This document shows, piece by piece, positions 62,154 through 64,000 of a stretch of DNA of 64,000 bases. Origin of the DNA: Sinorhizobium sp. BG8 (GTDB lineage Bacteria; Pseudomonadota; Alphaproteobacteria; Rhizobiales; Rhizobiaceae). The stretch is from the NCBI RefSeq assembly GCF_016864555.1, contig NZ_CP044012.1:1-64000 (forward strand). The letters are read 5' to 3'. A model generated the notes under the pieces. The model had not been told where the DNA came from, searched no databases, and saw only the letters and a program-made list of their open reading frames with translations. Every line of letters starts with the position of its first letter. The stretch's first letter is position 1. The position numbers and the translations under genes were made by a program.

Positions 62154-62581
62154 CCGGCAATCTCCGCAAGCATGTCACCCGTTTCGACTTCCGCACCATC
62201 GACATCGGTCAGCTGGATGATGCGACCCGCACGCGGTGCCGTGATCCGATTGAACACCTTCATGGCTTCGATAATGAAGAGGGTCTGCCCCTCCTCCACA
62301 GTGTCGCCGACCTTGACAAACGGCGGCTCACCAGGAGCGGGAGTGCGATGCAGGATACCGAAGACCGGAGCGGCTACTGTCTCGGAGGTTGCGCCACTCG
62401 TGGCAGGCGCTGGAGACGTCTGTGTTGCCGCCTGCGAAACAGTGGCTTGCGCGGCACTTTGATGATCACGTACGCGGAAGATGCGAACCGTCGTATCTTT
62501 TTCCGTGACGGACAGCTCGGTGACGTTCGACCGCCCCACGAAGTCAATCAAAGTCTTTATCTTCTCCAGGTCCATCAGCAT
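62150..62581 (-). CDS. accB: Biotin carboxyl carrier protein
   Basis: A 143-residue BCCP. The N-terminal DLEKIKTLIDFVGRSNVTELSVTEKDTTVRI is AccB-like. An Ala/Thr/Pro/Ser-rich linker (about residues 41-70) leads to the biotinyl domain with Lys108 in IIEAMKVFN (family EAMKM, here EAMKV) and APRAGRIIQL. It is the first gene of the operon; MDLEK at 62575 is an alternative start. It carries the biotin that the carboxylase next door charges. Confidence 0.92.
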   Translation of the reverse strand: MLMDLEKIKTLIDFVGRSNVTELSVTEKDTTVRIFRVRDHQSAAQATVSQAATQTSPAPATSGATSETVAAPVFGILHRTPAPGEPPFVKVGDTVEEGQTLFIIEAMKVFNRITAPRAGRIIQLTDVDGAEVETGDMLAEIAG

Positions 62582-62975
62582 CTCGGCACATTGGAATGCA
62601 ACTACCGATTACGGCCCTGTGCCGATATCGGTCATTGAATTCGTAGCATGATGCTGATGGCGATGGGGTCAGACGAAGTTTTGATGACCGGCAGATTCTA
62701 AGCTGCGCCTCGAGCTGCCACTGATCTCGTAATGTCGGACTGATAGGCGAGAAAAGTGCCGCACCGCGGCCTGCGCACTCCGGAAATCCGTCCGTGATCG
62801 TTAAACAGGACAAGGCAGCGCTGGAGGCGAAAACCCTGAGCCAGATCTCGCAAGTAGCATGGGCCAGGGCGGACGATTTGGCCAAACGACACCGGCCCCG
62901 GAGCATCCTTCCCTTGCCGTCACAGGTTTGCCGGCCGACGATGCGGCGGGCAAACCGGAGTTTTGATCCCGATGT
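62582..62975. other. Intergenic stretch, 394 bases
   Basis: This holds the promoter of the biotin carboxylase/pxp operon (right-to-left) and, at the other end, a hairpin at 62925-62956 near the MYG1 stop. No gene was recognised. Confidence 0.45.
62925..62956 (-). terminator. Hairpin downstream of the MYG1-family gene
   Basis: GGTTTGCC pairs with GGCAAACC; after one mismatch GCCG pairs with CGGC around a 6-base loop. It lies 19 bases after the stop of the MYG1 gene read on the minus strand. There is no T run on that strand. Confidence 0.45.
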
Positions 62976-63905
62976 TCAACCGGCTCTTTGCTCTGCGTCT
63001 TTGACCGCCAGATCGGCCAGTGCAAGTGCTGCCTCTCGCGTTTTGGCGGCAGCGATAAAGCGGCCATTGTGGCAGAAGCTCGCGCCTTCAACGCCCGTTG
63101 CCATCTCGAGGTCGTTCCCGGTAAGTCCCGCCCAGGCCGCGGGAAGGTCGGCGCGCAGATCGAACCCCTCCTCGGAGCGGCGAATTCCGGTCAGGCACCA
63201 ATCGGTCTCCCGAGGATGGATGACGAACAGCAGATGATCCGCACCTGCTTTGACGATGGCCGATCGAAACGGCATGCCCATCGGCAATTCGAGAACCCGG
63301 CCTTTTCCCACGGCCCCGATCGCCCGCAACACCAGCGCTTCGGCCCGCAGCTTGGCATTTATCCCTTCGATTTTCGCCTCGACGAAGCTCCCGGCTATCG
63401 CCGTCGCCGAATGGAATGCCCGATTGATCGCCTTCGGATCCGGCTCGTCGAAGACGGGTTTCAATGTTTCCAGCAATGAAGGCAGCGTCAGGCTGGTCAG
63501 CAGGCCGGCGCTATCCGGGCTAAGTGCACCATTATCGACGAGGTCGACCGGCAACACGAAGTTCGCATCGAAAGCGCCGTGCACGGTTTCAATAAAGGCG
63601 TCCGGGACCGAGAGGGCGGCCAGATAGTCGCGGCCAAAATGCTTCCAGATCAACCCGAATGAACTGTAGGGCCGACCGTCGTCGCGCTGAGGTGCTCCAC
63701 GCTGGTGATGATCAAAGATCCGAGCCGCCGCATCATAGGCGCCACCGACATCGTAGACGATACGATCATCGCCCGCCGTGATCCATTCCGGTGCCCTGCT
63801 TCGAACCAGCCGCGCTTGCGGGAAAAGCCGCGTGAGGACGACGGTGGACAACACTTCGTCCGCATGAAAACCGCCGGAATGCGTGACGAGAAAATCGGGG
63901 ATCAT
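62976..63905 (-). CDS. MYG1 family protein (DHH-type phosphoesterase, UPF0160)
   Basis: A 309-residue protein of the MYG1 family. Metal-binding motifs are THSGGFHADEVLSTVVL near the start and IFDHHQRG (the DHH-like motif); RPYSSFGLIWKHFG follows. The C-terminal half contains LLFVIHPRETDWCLTGI. MYG1 proteins are DHH-type hydrolases related to exonucleases; the eukaryotic member is a 3'-5' RNA exonuclease. The bacterial role is little known. It stands alone at the window end. The ATG at 63905 is close to the only strong start. The remaining 95 bases of the window hold its upstream region. Confidence 0.9.
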   Translation of the reverse strand: MIPDFLVTHSGGFHADEVLSTVVLTRLFPQARLVRSRAPEWITAGDDRIVYDVGGAYDAAARIFDHHQRGAPQRDDGRPYSSFGLIWKHFGRDYLAALSVPDAFIETVHGAFDANFVLPVDLVDNGALSPDSAGLLTSLTLPSLLETLKPVFDEPDPKAINRAFHSATAIAGSFVEAKIEGINAKLRAEALVLRAIGAVGKGRVLELPMGMPFRSAIVKAGADHLLFVIHPRETDWCLTGIRRSEEGFDLRADLPAAWAGLTGNDLEMATGVEGASFCHNGRFIAAAKTREAALALADLAVKDAEQRAG

Positions 63906-64000
63906 ACCAGGACCTTATGTTTGTAAATTCTGCCGAAACGCAGATAGCCAGTTTCCGGCCACATCTCAATCAGGTCATCTCCCAAACAGCGGGACGCCCC

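Overview
The window is GC-rich, densely packed bacterial DNA. Gene content points to an alphaproteobacterium of the Hyphomicrobiales, close to Rhizobiaceae (Rhizobium, Agrobacterium, Ensifer, Shinella). Pointers are the many ABC uptake systems with adjoining catabolic genes, numerous LysR regulators, an AapP-like ATPase, the idn-type gluconate genes and a phnA phosphonoacetate hydrolase. No rRNA, tRNA, CRISPR array, insertion sequence or phage gene is visible. It reads as a catabolic region, possibly on a secondary replicon (inference).

Bases 1-18.5k form a quaternary-amine region. It holds a flavin demethylase (cut by the window edge), an Ldh2-type imino acid reductase, a LysR regulator, and a Rieske betaine demethylase with its reductase. 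On the minus strand follows a long operon: a Tat-type branched-chain-like binding protein, HyuB, HyuA, a fused LivH-LivM permease, LivG and LivF. Next come carnitine dehydrogenase, a beta-keto acid cleavage enzyme and a thioesterase, the set that turns L-carnitine into glycine betaine, and then a GntR/FCD regulator. The same 13-base word lies upstream of both minus-strand operons, so the regulator probably controls both. Four genes between 1.2 and 6.6 kb (ldh2, lysR, the Rieske gene, livF) each carry one single-base frameshift that looks like loss of one base, mostly in short G or C runs. This is either decay or a local sequence error.

Bases 18.9-23.8k hold phosphonoacetate hydrolase, a LysR regulator and a PhnD-PhnC-PhnE transporter. 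Bases 24-32.7k carry a hypothetical protein, an Old Yellow Enzyme with a divergent ArsR regulator and a nested palindromic operator, a Tat-type amidase, two LysR genes, an aldehyde dehydrogenase, and ohr with a 40-residue secreted peptide downstream. Bases 32.8-40.7k hold an OmpR-type two-component system, a Tat-type epoxide-hydrolase-like protein, a DipZ membrane thioredoxin fusion, a secreted alpha/beta hydrolase and an ABC-F ATPase.

Bases 40.9-46.4k are a minus-strand sugar acid operon (rraA-like, idnO, gntK, 2-hydroxyacid dehydrogenase, idnD, gnd) leading to the pentose phosphate pathway. Bases 46.6-51.4k encode a polar amino acid type ABC transporter with two ATPases and a divergent LysR gene. 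An 11-base element is shared between its promoter and that of the sugar acid operon. Bases 51.5-56.6k hold a second such transporter led by an SDR dehydrogenase, with a divergent LysR gene.

Bases 56.6-62.6k are a minus-strand operon of biotin carrier protein, biotin carboxylase, a carrier-like protein lacking the biotin lysine, PxpB, PxpC, PxpA and an aminotransferase. It looks like a split urea-carboxylase/5-oxoprolinase-type machine of unknown substrate. A MYG1-family protein ends the window. The most interesting systems are the carnitine/HyuAB regulon and the split biotin carboxylase operon.
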